Positions 48,623 to 61,943 of a stretch of 64,000 nt of DNA are shown here, piece by piece. The stretch lies in NCBI GenBank assembly GCA_905250125.1, contig CAJNOL010000966.1:26560-90559 (forward strand). The letters run 5' to 3'. The stretch is from Rotaria sordida. Lineage: Eukaryota > Rotifera > Eurotatoria > Philodinida > Philodinidae. The position numbers were made by a program, and so were the translations under genes. The notes beneath the pieces were generated by a model. The model did no database searches. It had not been told where the DNA came from and saw nothing but the letters and a program-made list of their open reading frames with translations. How positions within the stretch are numbered: position 1 is the stretch's first letter; every line of letters starts with the position of its first letter.

Positions 48623-51011
48623 CTATGCATAATCAGCTGCTGTACGAGATGGTGAATGAATATCACGTTGTGTATACATTGGATAAAATGTTTGTCGTGC
48701 ATATGGACTCATTCGTGTCGTATGATGATTATTTGATGATGATGATGTTGGTTCATTAACTGATCGATAATTTAAATCCGATAATTGAGAATAAACAAAT
48801 GCATCAGCAGCATAACTTGCTAAATCAGGATTAACTAATGAATAAGCTGTTGGTGACATAAAATTAACTGTTGGATCTAAAACAAAAAAAAGAAAACAGA
48901 GATTTTGCAAAAAAAAGAAATATTTATTTTCATAATTCATTTTTACCTTGAGGATCAGAGATAAAACGAGAAGTTATTGCAGCAGCTGTATTAAATACAT
49001 TCGATGTTGTTTGTTGTGTAACATTTGTTGAAGGATTTGTTTGCATATTTGTTTGTGTTGTCATTGTTGAATTATTATTTGATTTTGGATGTGAACGAAG
49101 TAAACGTTGATTTGAATTTAAATGATTTAATACTTCTGCAACACTAAAAATAATGGTTTGGTTTTTTTGTAATTTTATTCAAACAAAACAAAACAAAACA
49201 AAAAAGATAGTCATACCAATCTTCAGGATCACAATCTCTAAAACCTTTAGCAAATGGATTTGATGCAATTTTTAATTGTGTTATACGATGATTTTGATAA
49301 GCAGTAACACCAATAAATTTTGTTTCAGGAAATGTAAATGTACGAAATGCTTGAGTTTGTTGAACAAGTAATTCATCAGCTTTTGATGATGGAGAATAAA
49401 CACAATGAACTCGTGGTTGATAACGATGCATTGAATTAAGAATAATCTTTATATAACAACAAAAAAAAAAAAATACGATTTTAAAAATTATTATTGTTTT
49501 TTTTTTTCTTACATGTCCATTTTCATCAAGTAAATTATTTGTTAATTTAAGTTTATCAAATGATACAACATTTTTCATCCATGATGCACCTGTTTGTGGT
49601 GAATCTGGATGAACATGAAAACGACCTGGACAATGTGGATCAGCTTTACCAGCAACAACCCAACTTGAACTAAAAAATAAAAAAGAATTTATTTTATTTA
49701 TAAAAATTAAAAACTTGATGTTTTTTTTTTTTTGTCATTTCTTTTTACCTATAAAATGCATAACGATAACGTTTATCATCTAATGGAATAAAATCTACCA
49801 TAAGTAAATATGTTGCTGTTGGATCCATTCCATAAATTTTCACTTGTAAAGTTGGAAACATTCGTCTAAAATAATAACATAAGTCGTTAAGACTTGTTAT
49901 CTTGGACGTGATTGATAATCTACTGTCATAAGGATATGTGCATTTCTTCGAGCTATCAGTAGCACATGTTCGCAAGAACGACGTGCTTTTCTTTAGAATA
50001 GTGTGAGATGATCTCAAGAGACACCGCTCGATTGAGCCATTAGCATGAATCTTATCTGTTTGTTGTCTCGAATGATATTCAATATGACTTTTTTTTTATT
50101 TTTATTCTTACATTAGATTTGTATGCAAACAATGATCATTGCTACGACGAGTTAGATACCTAATTACACTTATGAAACTCATTTCCACTATATATATTCA
50201 TATTAATGATTTTTTCATCAGACATATATACATAACAGAAAAAAAAGAACAATCATTTGACTTGTTTCATGGTTTCTCTAACAAATTAACTAAAGAAATT
50301 ATCACTCATCTAATACATTTTGTATTTTTTACCTTCCTGATCTTGTAACAATCATTTCTGTTCCAAGTTTATCAAATTCATCCCATAAAGATTTTGATTC
50401 AATAACCATTTTAATATTAGATAATTTTGGATGAAGTGGTTTTTTTATTTCATTATTACCATTTTGACCTGTACCATGTTCATTATCAGATTTATTTATA
50501 TCAAGCATATTATTGGATGTTGATTTAATTTTTTCTGTTGCTGATTGAATATAATCTAAAAAATCAAAATAATTTAAGATGTAAAAATTTTCATTTTATT
50601 CTTTTATGTTAGATAATTAAACTAACCTTCCATATTACGAATTGTTGTTAAACTTTTTTGAAGATTTGTAACTTGTTGTTGATGATGTTTATGATTTGTT
50701 GATCGATTTTCTTTAATTGTACCTTGTTGTTGTTGATGTTGATACTGTCCGTTATTTGTTTCAGTTAATGTTGCCGAACGATAATGATGAAGATCTTGTT
50801 GTATATGATTATTATAATAATCGTTAGTAATCTTTTCAATAGAAGGATTAGGATTACAATTAATAGTATTATTATTATTATTATTATTAGTTGTTTCTAT
50901 TGAACTCGTCATAGAATGATATAAACTATTCTCATCATCGCAACAATCTGATGTAATCAGTGAGGCGATACTGAAACTGCTAGCACGCGGTGTCAACGGA
51001 TTGTTGTCCAT
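48623..51011 (-). CDS. T-box transcription factor, TBX1/10-like
   Basis: Nuclear DNA-binding regulator of mesoderm and pharyngeal-type development in animals. Exons 51011-50627, 50555-50333, 49865-49749, 49669-49513, 49446-49217, 49143-48947, 48876-48623; 520 residues. An EH1-like repressor motif FSIASLI lies at 13-19. The T-box spans about 180-370: [85 protein letters not shown] and [20 protein letters not shown]. The last block with DPED is the TBX1/TBX10 subfamily signature, which separates it from TBX20. The linker holds Asn and Gln runs. At the T-box end the splice reads DPED-Cys where relatives have DPEDW, because a TG/T junction replaces TGG. No second T-box gene is seen nearby. Confidence 0.92.
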
Positions 51012-52394
51012 AGAAGAAAAGAAAAAAGAATAGACAAGAAAATTATTGTTGAGTATATATGGTGTGAAGAACTTGAGCAAAAGCAAAACAAGAAGAGAGA
51101 ATCAGAGCGAGCAAGAGAGAGAGAGAGAGCGAGAGAGATAGAGAAAGAAAGAGAGATGATAGGTGATAGCACGTTTATACATAGAGAATCAGTAAAAAAA
51201 GACGATTGGCACGCGATGTGAGCCAGTCGATTTTCTCTTTTTTTTTTCTCTTATTCGCTCGTTCGTCCCACTATCATCAACAACGACGACTCATCATCGT
51301 CATCTGATAGATTGTTTATCTCCTTTTCTGTTTGCTTGCTTGCGGAAATACGCACACTCTTATACATAGGATGACTTGACAATCGTTATCATTCGTTCCC
51401 TTACTTGCAAACGAGCATCGACATCAGTCGTTTGGCATTTTTCTCTTTTTTCTCTTATTTTCTTTTCTGCCAATGAGATAGCACAATCATATCAAAATGT
51501 AATTATACTAATTTTTTTTTTCTAGAAAGTTAACTTAGATGAAATAAACGACAACAAAATAGAGATTCAATCGTATTTGGAAAAATAAAGAAAGAAAAAA
51601 AAAAAGGAAAAACTAGTAACAGAAGACTTTCTTTAAATTTCAAAAAAAAAAAAAAAAAAAAAAAAGAAAATACTTTCCCTTTTATTTCATACAATTGAAT
51701 AAATAGAATTTTTTTTTTGTCTTGTCGATATTATTACATACTTGATTATTATATACGTCTATTCGCCCACTGCAAATATAGAAGAAGTGATAAAGAATGA
51801 TGGGTTGGCTCTTCCTCTTTACTCCGTATCTGAGCTTGAGAGTGTGTTGACATTTTGCTAGTTGATGAGTTGATGAAGACGTACGAGCTCGACCAATCAA
51901 CCAAGTCAAACGTAAGACTGATAACACATAAAACAATAAGGAAACTAATAGGAGAAAGAAGAAAAAAAAAAAAGAAAGAAAGTCTTTCTCTTTCTTGTGA
52001 ACAATTTGCAATACCCATTACTCAACATAACTCTACACCATATATATATCAATTCGCATGATATATATCTATATAAATGACACAATTGTATATAGAACTG
52101 TAAAATTCAATTAGACGATGATATTATATCATATTTACTTCCTAGATGCTAATGATACCTGCAATCGAGGATAGGATAAACAGACAACGAAAGAAACTAT
52201 ACAAATCAAGACAAATGAGAATTTGATGAAGAAACAAACAAAAAAAAACCGAGTTGCAATAGAAATAAACGAGATAAGAAGAGCTCTATAGTGTGATACG
52301 AAAAGACACAAAAGGAACATCTCTTCGTTGTAAATGAAAAGGGAAACTGACTTGCGCTTATCTTTGTGTCGGCATCAGGCTCCTGTCACGCTAT

Positions 52395-52439
<45 letters not shown>

Positions 52440-53228
52440 TATAGACATATCTGTGCTTTGTCTATTTTTTGTGATGGTTGTTGATACGATGGTGTGGCCA
52501 AATGAGAAAGAGAGAGAGAGAGAGAGAAAAGAGGGAAAACATGTTGATAGAAAAAAATGACAAAAATTGACGCACTATTTTTGTATTATATCATTGAAGA
52601 GTTTGAGATAATATAGATTATAAATATAGATAAGATGGATAAGTCTTAATTGTGAAAATATAACTTTGTTTTTTGTTATTTGTATCAATGTAATTTTATA
52701 AAACTGTTCATGGTCTTTTTCTTTTCTATAGATATAAAACAAAATCTAATTCGATTTTTCAATAGAAAAATAATATCAAGTTAAATTAGAAATATATTAA
52801 ATAACAAATAATAGCTTTAGGAACATGTCAACGCAACCTTTTTATTTTCACACATGGAACAAAGGCAACTAAAGAAAGGGATATATATAGATTTGAAGAG
52901 AAAAATTTGCTCTATTCATTGATATAATGACTATCGGATTCTATTGGGTACATATAGCATTGTATTAAATTTGACTCTATTCTATACGATGTTGATTTCA
53001 GTATGCGCTACGCCACAATTCAAACCGCGTAAAGCAGTGCCTGATCTAATATAATTCTAGGTACGCAACAGATTTTGAGAATCTATACAGCATGAAGCAA
53101 CGAAGCCTTTCTCTACAAACTCACAACGTGTGGTGCAGACATAATGAGGCAATTTTGTAATAATTTTTTTTGTTATCTTATGTTAACGATGGAAAATTTA
53201 GAAAAACCTCATTCGATAGATAATTTAA
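51012..53228. other. T-box upstream region, simple-sequence rich
   Basis: No gene recognised. It contains a GA-rich tract at 51096-51150, a poly-A run near 51643-51664, a (CA) microsatellite at 52399-52437 and (GA) at 52508-52528. The GA tract and TATA-like AT runs near 52036-52075 may serve the T-box promoter; this is not demonstrable from sequence. Confidence 0.45.
52399..52437. repeat. (AC)n microsatellite
   Basis: Nineteen to twenty uninterrupted AC units. Confidence 0.95.
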
Positions 53229-54310
53229 GAGAGGGTCCGTCAGAATACCGACCATGTGGACTGTGGGAAAATTTTAGATTTCATTCGAAAGCTTATACAA
53301 AGTTATTATGAAAACCCAAATATCAGTCCATTCTAGCTTAGCAATAAAAAATGGAAATTTTGGTTTATGCTCTAAAAATCGACTTTATCGATTCTTGTCA
53401 TATTTTACAATTTTCTTCTGCCTCCCTCAGAGTTCTGTCGAGAAAAGCATCTCATCAGAACATTGTTTTTATGGTTTTATTCTGTGGTATTTTATGTTCT
53501 AATAGCATTTTACAAGCTCAGAACTTGATTTCTCGTGCCTATATGTCTTTTTGATTAAATTCATTTTTTCGACTGAACCCTGAGAAGAAGATCCGGGTAA
53601 AATTTTCTGTAAAAAAAGAAAAGAAAGCTAATGAAAATCTTTGAAACATACATAAGTTGGCTTAGTTTTCAATGCTGATTTCGAATATCTTATTAGTTTT
53701 AACTCAAATAGGAAGTTTTTCAATCAAATTTTGCAAAATATCAGATCAAAATTGCATATAGAATATGAAATCAAAGCATGATCGATTTTTTTGTGAAGAA
53801 AAGTTTTATAACATCCTAGTAAAATTTTTCAAAAAGAAATATACTAAAATATGCATCATGATTAGAGCTACAACATAGAAAAAATTCAAGTTGAAGTCTC
53901 TTACTTTGACTATTGTTTTGTCTATGATACTAAAAATTGATGACCGAACCTATATACTTATTTCTCTGTCTTAGGACTCCTTTCTCATACATAAAGATAT
54001 TTTAAAAGTAATAGAATGTATGTGTTTTTTAGAGCAAAAAAGTTCTCTATCATTTGAGATGTTTCGCTCCTCGAACTATCAAATGATGGAGGAGAAAATT
54101 GCAAAATACGATCAGAATTGAAAAAATCGATGTTTAGAGTATGAATCAAAAATTTGAAAAATTCAGGATCTTTCCATTTTTTATGGCTAAACCAGAATGG
54201 ACTGGTATTTGGATTTTCATAATAACTTTTTATAGGCTTTCGAATGAAATAGACAGATTGAAAATCTAAAATTTTTCCACGGTCATCCTCTGTTGATTGT
54301 GGACCTTCTC
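53229..54310. mobile_element. TTAA-flanked MITE with long terminal inverted repeats, 1082 bp
   Basis: TTAA at 53225-53228 and 54311-54314 flanks ends GAGAGGGTCC and GGACCTTCTC. Inverted repeats extend about 135 bp with moderate divergence: AAAGTTATTATGAAAACCCA (53299) mirrors the sequence near 54210-54235, and CCAAATATCAGTCCATTCT mirrors AGAATGGACTGGTATTTGG. No transposase; the internal frame at 53308-53502 is not recognisable. TTAA duplication suggests piggyBac-type mobilisation. Confidence 0.75.
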
Positions 54311-54847
54311 TTAATTCTGTACAAAGTTTGCTATTTGAAATTTGTAGGGCTCAACTATCTTTAGAATAGTATTCAAAAAACGCACATATGTGAATTTCAA
54401 AATTGCACCATGTCCTGTTTGTACACATTATAAGTGATTATTTCGAGATCTTTCTTAATATCTATATATGCTCATGATTCGTGATTGATCCGAGTGTTTT
54501 TTTGAAAAACAAAACACGATTTTTTTTGCTTTAACTTAAATGAAAAAAATGCAGAATTTAATTCTGGATAGATCGGTAGAATTATAACTTTCAATTCATT
54601 TGGATTTTTATTGGTCTAAAATCAAAAAAAAGTGAAGAATATCAATCATGGATACATAAATATTGATTTTTCAAATCTATCACTATTGTCTTATATTCGA
54701 AAAATTTTCGACAAAGTTCCGAAAAATGCACGACTAAATATAGAATTTTCTGATGATGTTACAATTTATAGAGCATCAACAATTGACATGAAAAGAAAGT
54801 TTTTTTTTTTGAATTTTAAGCAGGTACAATTTGGAAGTTCATATATA

Positions 54848-55410
54848 TAGGGTGTCCGGAAAGTCCTTAGAGTTACAAAAATTTGGATATCTCCATTATG
54901 GTTGGACTAAACGAGCTCATTTTTCTAACAAAGATTGAGGCATGTTCACACTCCAAATTCATATGGACAAGGGTATTGAGAATCTTTGTTAAGTATCACT
55001 ATTGACCTCAACAAGAAAATTTTACTGTTTCACAGTTAGGAAAACAAACATTACACAGGATAGGGCAAAAGACACTTTATTGAAAAGACAATTGACTCTC
55101 TTCATTATAGCTTGAGCGAACCAACTGATATTTTTAACCAGGATAGAGGCATATCCACACTCCAAATCCATGCTGACAAAGTTAGTGTGAACCTTTGTTA
55201 AGTATATGGTTTTTCTTCCTCTCTGTGGAACAGTAAAATTTTCTTGTTGAGGTCAATAGTGATACTTAACAAAGATTCTCAATACTCTTGTCCATATGGA
55301 TTTGGAGTGTGAACGTGCCTCAATCTTTGTTAAAAAAATGAGCTCGTTTGGTCGAGCTGTAAAGGAGATATGAAAATTTTCCTAACTCTAAGGACTTTTC
55401 GGACACCCTA
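54848..55410. mobile_element. Mariner-like foldback MITE, 563 bp
   Basis: Ends TATAGGGTGTCCGGAAAGTC (54846) and GACTTTTCGGACACCCTATA (55393-55412) are inverted, and TA dinucleotides bound the GGGTGTCC termini, as in many Tc1/mariner MITEs. Arms of about 200 bp (54848-55040 and 55225-55410) share GTTAAGTATCACTATTGACC and CAACAAGAAAATTTTACTG in inverted form. The inner ~180 bp also contains a second diverged copy of the AACAAAG/CACACTCCAAAT block, around 55137-55200. No protein. Confidence 0.85.
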
Positions 55411-57937
55411 TATACGAATATTCTAAATACTATCTCGAAAATAACTGCGCTGCCAATTTTGATATCGTCTTCTGTAGCAAAACATCACTGTAAAACTTAA
55501 CATCATCTCTACAAATATAGACTAATCATGCAGTAATTGAAATAATCATTGTTTCATAATGTGTTTTGCTAGTTGCTTCTTCATTGAAGATTCAAATTGA
55601 GATTAAACTATGATCATTTTCTTTAAGATTTTTATTCGATAATCAATTTGGTAAAAGATCCACATCCACAGCTATAGCTATGCCCACACTGACACCGACA
55701 CTCACATAATATGTCTTAGTATAAATGAGGTTTTACTTAGGACGAGGAACATAAATGTTGAGAAGATATAAAAAAATGTTGAAATTTTTCTAGTTGGACA
55801 TTATTGCAGAAGCTACTGTCTGATTATGAGAACTTTCTCTCTAATATGAAAAATGAAATGGTAATAGAAATTCTGAAAACATTACGGAAATGAGAAGCGG
55901 GAACTGAGAAGAATCATTTTCTGTAGGACACGAGTGCTTGGTCATCGATTCAATCGATTAGAAATAGATCAATACATCATTTATTTTTAATAGATAACTC
56001 AGTTCGACATCAAAATCAAGGTTGTGATTAGTCGAAAAGGTTCGCTCTCGATACATACCTAATCTTATTGTGTCTACATTTGAATTCTGAATGCCACACA
56101 AAATTTTTTTTTCTTGAAATTCATCAGAGATGAATGTATAAAATAATAAAGTTTGATTTTTACAAATCAATATTGCTGAAATTTCAACATTTATCAGTAA
56201 TAAATATTGAATGATGTTCATATTTGAATTTTTTTATTTATAATTATATTTATATTTGACATATGACTTGACTTAAATTTAGATTTATATTAATAACAAT
56301 TATTAAAAAAGAAAAAAAAATCTATTCATGGAAAGTTGTCAGTATTACTTTTGATAAATGATTAAATTTTCACTGTTTAGATGTAAATCTTGTTGTAATA
56401 ATTAAATTTATTTTATTTGATAAGAATAATTCTATCGAGAGAATAATTAAAATTTTGATGAATTTGATATATGTGTAAAATCATTTGTTAACAATGTGGT
56501 TTCGCAAAATAAAAATACACATATTTCAGGATAATGAATTTTTATATATATGTCATGTATGTTAAGTTACTCTAAATTTCTTGAAAAAAATCAATGCTAA
56601 ATACCTTACAAAAATTTTTGTTTCACGACTTGATAGAATCTGTAAAAAAAAACACAGTGCTTAGAAGAAGTATTTTTGGAATTCAATTTTGCTGAAAATT
56701 TCATCATAGATTGTGATTCATGGCGTAGAGTCTATTCTGAAGTTTTTAGATTTTTCTCTATTATGGTTAGAAAGATATTCGCTAATTACTTTTTCTTTTT
56801 TTTGAATAGTCAGTTGCAAGAACCAACACTTTTACATATGCCTTGGTCAAAATAAACTTATTTAGAAAAACAATCCTTGTAAATAATCAAAGACAAATAA
56901 AAGGTGAATATGATCTGTTTTGGCCTAAAATAGCTTATATAAATCATTTTTTGTCTTCTGACATTATTTATATAAAAAAATCCCTCGATAGTTCCAATTT
57001 TTCTTTTATTTGAATAATGATTTTTGTATTTCACATAAATAAACTCTACTCTGTATAAGCTTTCTATGTCAATCAATTTTCATCATGTATATATCGTTTA
57101 ACAGACCAAAATTGTAAATGACAGGTGGAGTAAAAAATTCTGTATTAATTTTGTTTTTGATATAGCTTTACAATACAATATTGTAAAAAAAAACTTGATT
57201 ATTGTTGTTTTTTTGTTATATATGAAAATAATAATTCTTTTTTGTTTTTTTAAAAAAAAAGAAAAAGAAAAATATCATTAAGATCTACCTGTACCATACG
57301 AGACGAAAGCACAAGCGTTTTTTTTTTATGACATATTATTCACAGAGACATTTAATACACTAAAATTATTTTATTTTATCAGATTCAACAAATACTCAAC
57401 CTTTGATATCTCTGCATACCTTTTATGAAAAAAAAAAATAAATGTCTTTCATAAGAATAATCATCAAGAAATTATATATATATATATATTTGTCTTGTTT
57501 TGCATATTCACGAGGCAACAAAATTGTTCATTCATTCATATGAATTGATAATAAAGAAGAAAAAAGAGTAACATGTATTAGAAAAAAAAAGAAGAAAAGA
57601 AAACAAAGACGAACGATGTAACATTTCAATTAGAACACATCAAATTAATTCTCATTAACATATATCACAAAGTGTCACTTGTTTAGAGAAATATGTAAAA
57701 AACAAAACTGTTGTATTAGTGACACAATACATGTATATATACGACAAAAAAAAAAAGAAAAAAGAAAAAATTAATGACAGTCATACAACACGAGCAGACA
57801 TTGAGTTATTTTAAGTAAAAAGATAAAGAATAACCAAATAAATGAACTAAAGAATAAGTATTGGTTTTTTTAATTTTAATATTTATTTTTAAACGTCTGC
57901 AATTGACAACAAGACAGAAAATCTTATAGAAATTCAT
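55411..57937. other. Intergenic, no recognisable gene
   Basis: 2.5 kb of A/T-rich sequence. An 87-codon frame at 55958-56221 (-) and a 72-codon frame at 56858-57076 (-) are unidentified and look like chance. Poly-A and TA microsatellites increase towards the claudin-like gene's 3' end. Confidence 0.5.
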
Positions 57938-58486
57938 TTAACCTGAAGTATTTCGTTCAGAACCCCAAAAATGTCCAACACCAAATGCAACTAATGTAAG
58001 TGCCGTCCAAAGAAAGAAATGTGCAGCAACACATAAATTATACGAATAACCCATTGATGAATATTGATCTATTAATGTGGTGGTAGTATGAAGAATATAT
58101 AATTTAGGATCACGTGAATAAACTCCCCATGTTGCATAAGCTGACATAACGAACATAGATGCAAAAAACATTAAACCCAACGAAACCAATAAGATTAATG
58201 AATTTCCTGTAAATGCTGCAGCGATTGTTGCAAAAATACTGAATATAAGAAGTAAAAGACCAAAAACAGACAAGCCACCTTGAGTAACACGATTATCTCC
58301 AAAACAACCTTCGGTATCGTTAAGTACTTCATTATTTGCTGCATAACATCTTCGGAAAAGACCAACAGTATTGCCTTTTCCATCATCAAGCCATGCAGGT
58401 GTAGCTATACTAATAATAAGAAGTAACACAGCAAAAGCACCAATACCAGCTCCAGCAAACAGTGTAAGTTTATGAAATTGTGGCAT
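57938..58486 (-). CDS. Claudin/PMP22-like four-pass membrane protein
   Basis: Single exon, 182 residues, no intron. Four hydrophobic segments at about 8-29, 71-92, 95-117 and 150-173 give the PMP22/EMP/claudin topology with cytosolic ends. The first loop carries a claudin-like signature: PAW (Trp32), GLF (42-44), then Cys47 and Cys61. Asn-linked site NDT lies at 56-58. Claudin relatives form septate or tight junctions or act as channel subunits; invertebrate members are diverse, so the role is unresolved. ATG is the first Met before TM1 and a stop codon follows GSERNTSG. The gene stands alone in about 8 kb of gene-poor sequence. Confidence 0.8.
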   Translation of the reverse strand: MPQFHKLTLFAGAGIGAFAVLLLIISIATPAWLDDGKGNTVGLFRRCYAANNEVLNDTEGCFGDNRVTQGGLSVFGLLLLIFSIFATIAAAFTGNSLILLVSLGLMFFASMFVMSAYATWGVYSRDPKLYILHTTTTLIDQYSSMGYSYNLCVAAHFFLWTALTLVAFGVGHFWGSERNTSG

Positions 58487-61400
58487 TGAAATAAATATGA
58501 TGAATATTGTTGTTGTTGTTGTCGTCTGAAATTTATGATAACAATTATATCAATCTAAAATAAGAATGAACGGAAGAAAAAAAAATCAGCATTGTGAATC
58601 GTAATAAAGGTAATGGTTGTATATATATGTGTGTGTGTATGTGAGATTATTCAGGGTATTTTTGTTGTTATAGTATTTCGACTGAATAATATCAGCAAAA
58701 TAACACGAGCGAAAAAGAACAGGGAGAAAAATCTATTGATGGATCATGTATAAAAAGCTTCATAGCTAAAAATGTGACTAATAATGCAAGACGAAGAATC
58801 TCGGAGTTTTTTTTCTTTCTTCTTACCTACTTTTTTTTCTTTCGATGGTAACAACAGTGGAGTCTTTTTTTTTCTTTTTTTTTTGCATTTTTCTGTAAAA
58901 CTACCGCTATGAATTTATGCCGGCAGTAGTCATTAATAATCATCAGTCTTACGGAGGTCTACTACAAAAGCATACGTCTACATATCCATTGCATTTCTCT
59001 TTCTCTCAACTTTACTTTTCTCTCTCTCTCTCTCTCTCTTTTATTGTTGCTCTTTACCATCGTATTAAATTGTTGGCACAGAACAAGAGTAAAAGAATAA
59101 TTCTATCTATAACATAATCAACAAAAGCATGCGACATAAAAAAGAAAAAGAAAAAGACTATAATGTATACTGATGGTAGCATTGCTCTTCTATTTATGCA
59201 ATAACTTATGAAAATGTTTCTCCAAAGCATTGGCATCTTCAAAGGAAGAGGAAGAAAAAAACAATATTGAACAACGCACATATTGCTATGACTCGTCATA
59301 TTACTGTGATAATGGGCACCACATATTTACAGTCATCATTAGGAAAGGAAGAAGTAGAAGAAAGAAACACATATATATATATATATATATATAAAAAAGA
59401 AAGATGAAAAAAAAAAGAAAGAGTATAATACGAAAGAACAACGGCATTAGTCAAAATAATTCTAAAAAAAAAATACGCCAAAGACAATTCAATTAGAAAA
59501 ACTTATGTAAAGACAAATCTATCATAAATTTGTCTCTTTTAATATTAAGAAAAATAAGTTAAATATTGCATAGTGTAAACGAATAAAATAGATCTAATGG
59601 GATATGCGACAGCTGTAGCACGTTGTCATGTCCTTGATTTTGGACGTGACATATTGTAATGTGCATTGGTTGATATAGTATTATTTCAATTTGATACATG
59701 CCCTTCAGTTGAAAGGAAAAATTACTTGCCTATAGAATTTTACAACAAAAAGAACAAATATTCTCTACAAAAAAGACTGAAAGAAGAAGATAGACCTCAA
59801 GATAGAAAAGAAATTTAACATGTGAAATGCGCATGATTTTTTTTTTTTTAATGGGAATGCTTGTTTTCAATGTTGCTTATAGAAAAGAAACCAAGTAAGA
59901 AAAAAAAAAATAATGCAAAGAAAAAAAACTCAATTATAACACGCATTATTTGATTGAGAATTATGTGCATAAAACACCAATCAAGGATTGTTCTTTAGTA
60001 TGTAAGCAGAAAAGAGTAGAAAATTATCGTTTTATTATATGTGTAGAAAATCAAATAAATACTCAGAGTAATATTTTCAAATTTGACTAAATCAATAATA
60101 AACACAATCATATTTACTTTACATACAATAAAATATATCTGTCAACGGAAATGAAAAAATTTGAAAAGAACAAGTGTTTCTCCTAGTTTTTTCCTTAATA
60201 TTTGCTGTAAAAAAAAATCTCCTAGGTATCCTATTTTACTTGTCTTGAGTATTTTTTTTTTTTCTTCTCTTATTCTTCCGACCAAGTACTACTTGCTGTC
60301 GTCAACCGAACATTATTTTTTAATTAAATCTAGAAAAAAAAAAAAAAAAACAAAAAGAACGAAAGAAGAAAAAAAAAATGAACAAAACATTGTCGTTGTC
60401 ATTATACCAGTCCTATATACATAATATACCGGACAAACAAAGAAAATATGAATCCATTTGTCCGATCTCTTATCTAAGAGTTATAAAATGAAGTAAACAT
60501 TTGAACAAAAAAAAATCATGAATTTAATTTTAACAGATTATTGTTATATCTATTAAGTCTAGACACAAAAGAATTCTTTACTTAAAATAGAACACCAACT
60601 ATAAAAAAAGCAAAAAAACGTAAGTGCTCTTCTAATAGACATGTGAAAAAATCATGCAATCAAGGAAATAAAAAACGATCAGGCGAGACTTTTTTTTTTT
60701 TCGAAAGTTTAAGTGTTTGATCATTATAGTTCATTGCAAATGATGAACTTAAATAAAAGAAATAACACTTAAATAAATTAATATTTTCGATTAAGACAAA
60801 AAAAAAAAATGGTTCATTAAATTTAGCGAGAAGATCAACCAAAAAAAAACAGAAGGTTAGCAGTTACCGTGTTTTTTCTTTTATTAGAAATAATATCTAA
60901 AATTAAAAACAGAAGAAAAAGAACTGAATGATCAATATCAAAACCTGATTTTATTTAATCTCAAATAATACATAAAGCAAATAAGATAAAACATCGTGTG
61001 GTGTTTGAATAGATCAAAATTCATTATATATATATATATTTTTTTTTTCATTGAGTATTCGCTTTCTATATTATCTTAATCTATATGTCAACGAAATCGA
61101 AAGAATGTGTCATTCATTTTTCTTCGTTCAAGTAACAAACGAATACAATAAATTGAATGTCGTGAAAAAAAAAATATTATGTATTTATATATTTGAACAT
61201 TATTTACATGAAAAATATCAAACAAAATACTGATAGGAATATTTTATTTGAATAAAGGATTAAATATTTGACTGAATGATTATTCTAATAGTATTGCTCC
61301 AAAAATGAAATAAAGTAAATTTTATTATAATATAATCTTCTAATTAAAATAGACTATTATTATTATTTTTATACTACAGGCAGATTTCTTATCAGTGAAT

Positions 61401-61943
61401 TTCTTCGTAGAGAACAAGTATTTATTCTCATGATTGTTCTATTGTTATTGATCGTTTCATTTTTAATATTGATTAATTATTGTTTAGATCAGATAACAAT
61501 ATTTCAAAATGTTCTAACTATATATAACTTACAGTCAATAGTATGACAAACAAGCAGATCAAAATCATGAATTTGCTCATATTACATATAAACTACAATA
61601 TGTGAGCAAACACTTCTTTTCCCTTTTTTTAGGTACGTCCTTATCTACAACTAAAACACTAAGAACGGTAATATCAATAGCAAACAAATCATTAATCGTA
61701 CACAAAATTACATGTTGTTGATATATTTAGTATTATTTCATAATACGATGGCCTTCTCAATAATCATCTCTTGACTGTTCAGTCTTGATGAAATTTTCAG
61801 AAGAAGTGTATCTAGAACTAGGAAGTTCATAGTATAAGTTTCAGTTCGATACATTAAATCTTTGAAGAGTTAATTTAATAGTATGGGTTAAAATATAAGT
61901 ATCCATGCATTCATTTCAAATGTTAGAAAATTCGAATGAGTTG
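58487..61943. other. Gene-poor A/T-rich stretch
   Basis: Upstream region of the claudin-like gene and beyond. Contains a (TC) run at 59018-59038, a (TA) run at 59372-59392, many poly-A/T tracts and no recognisable gene or RNA. Confidence 0.5.
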
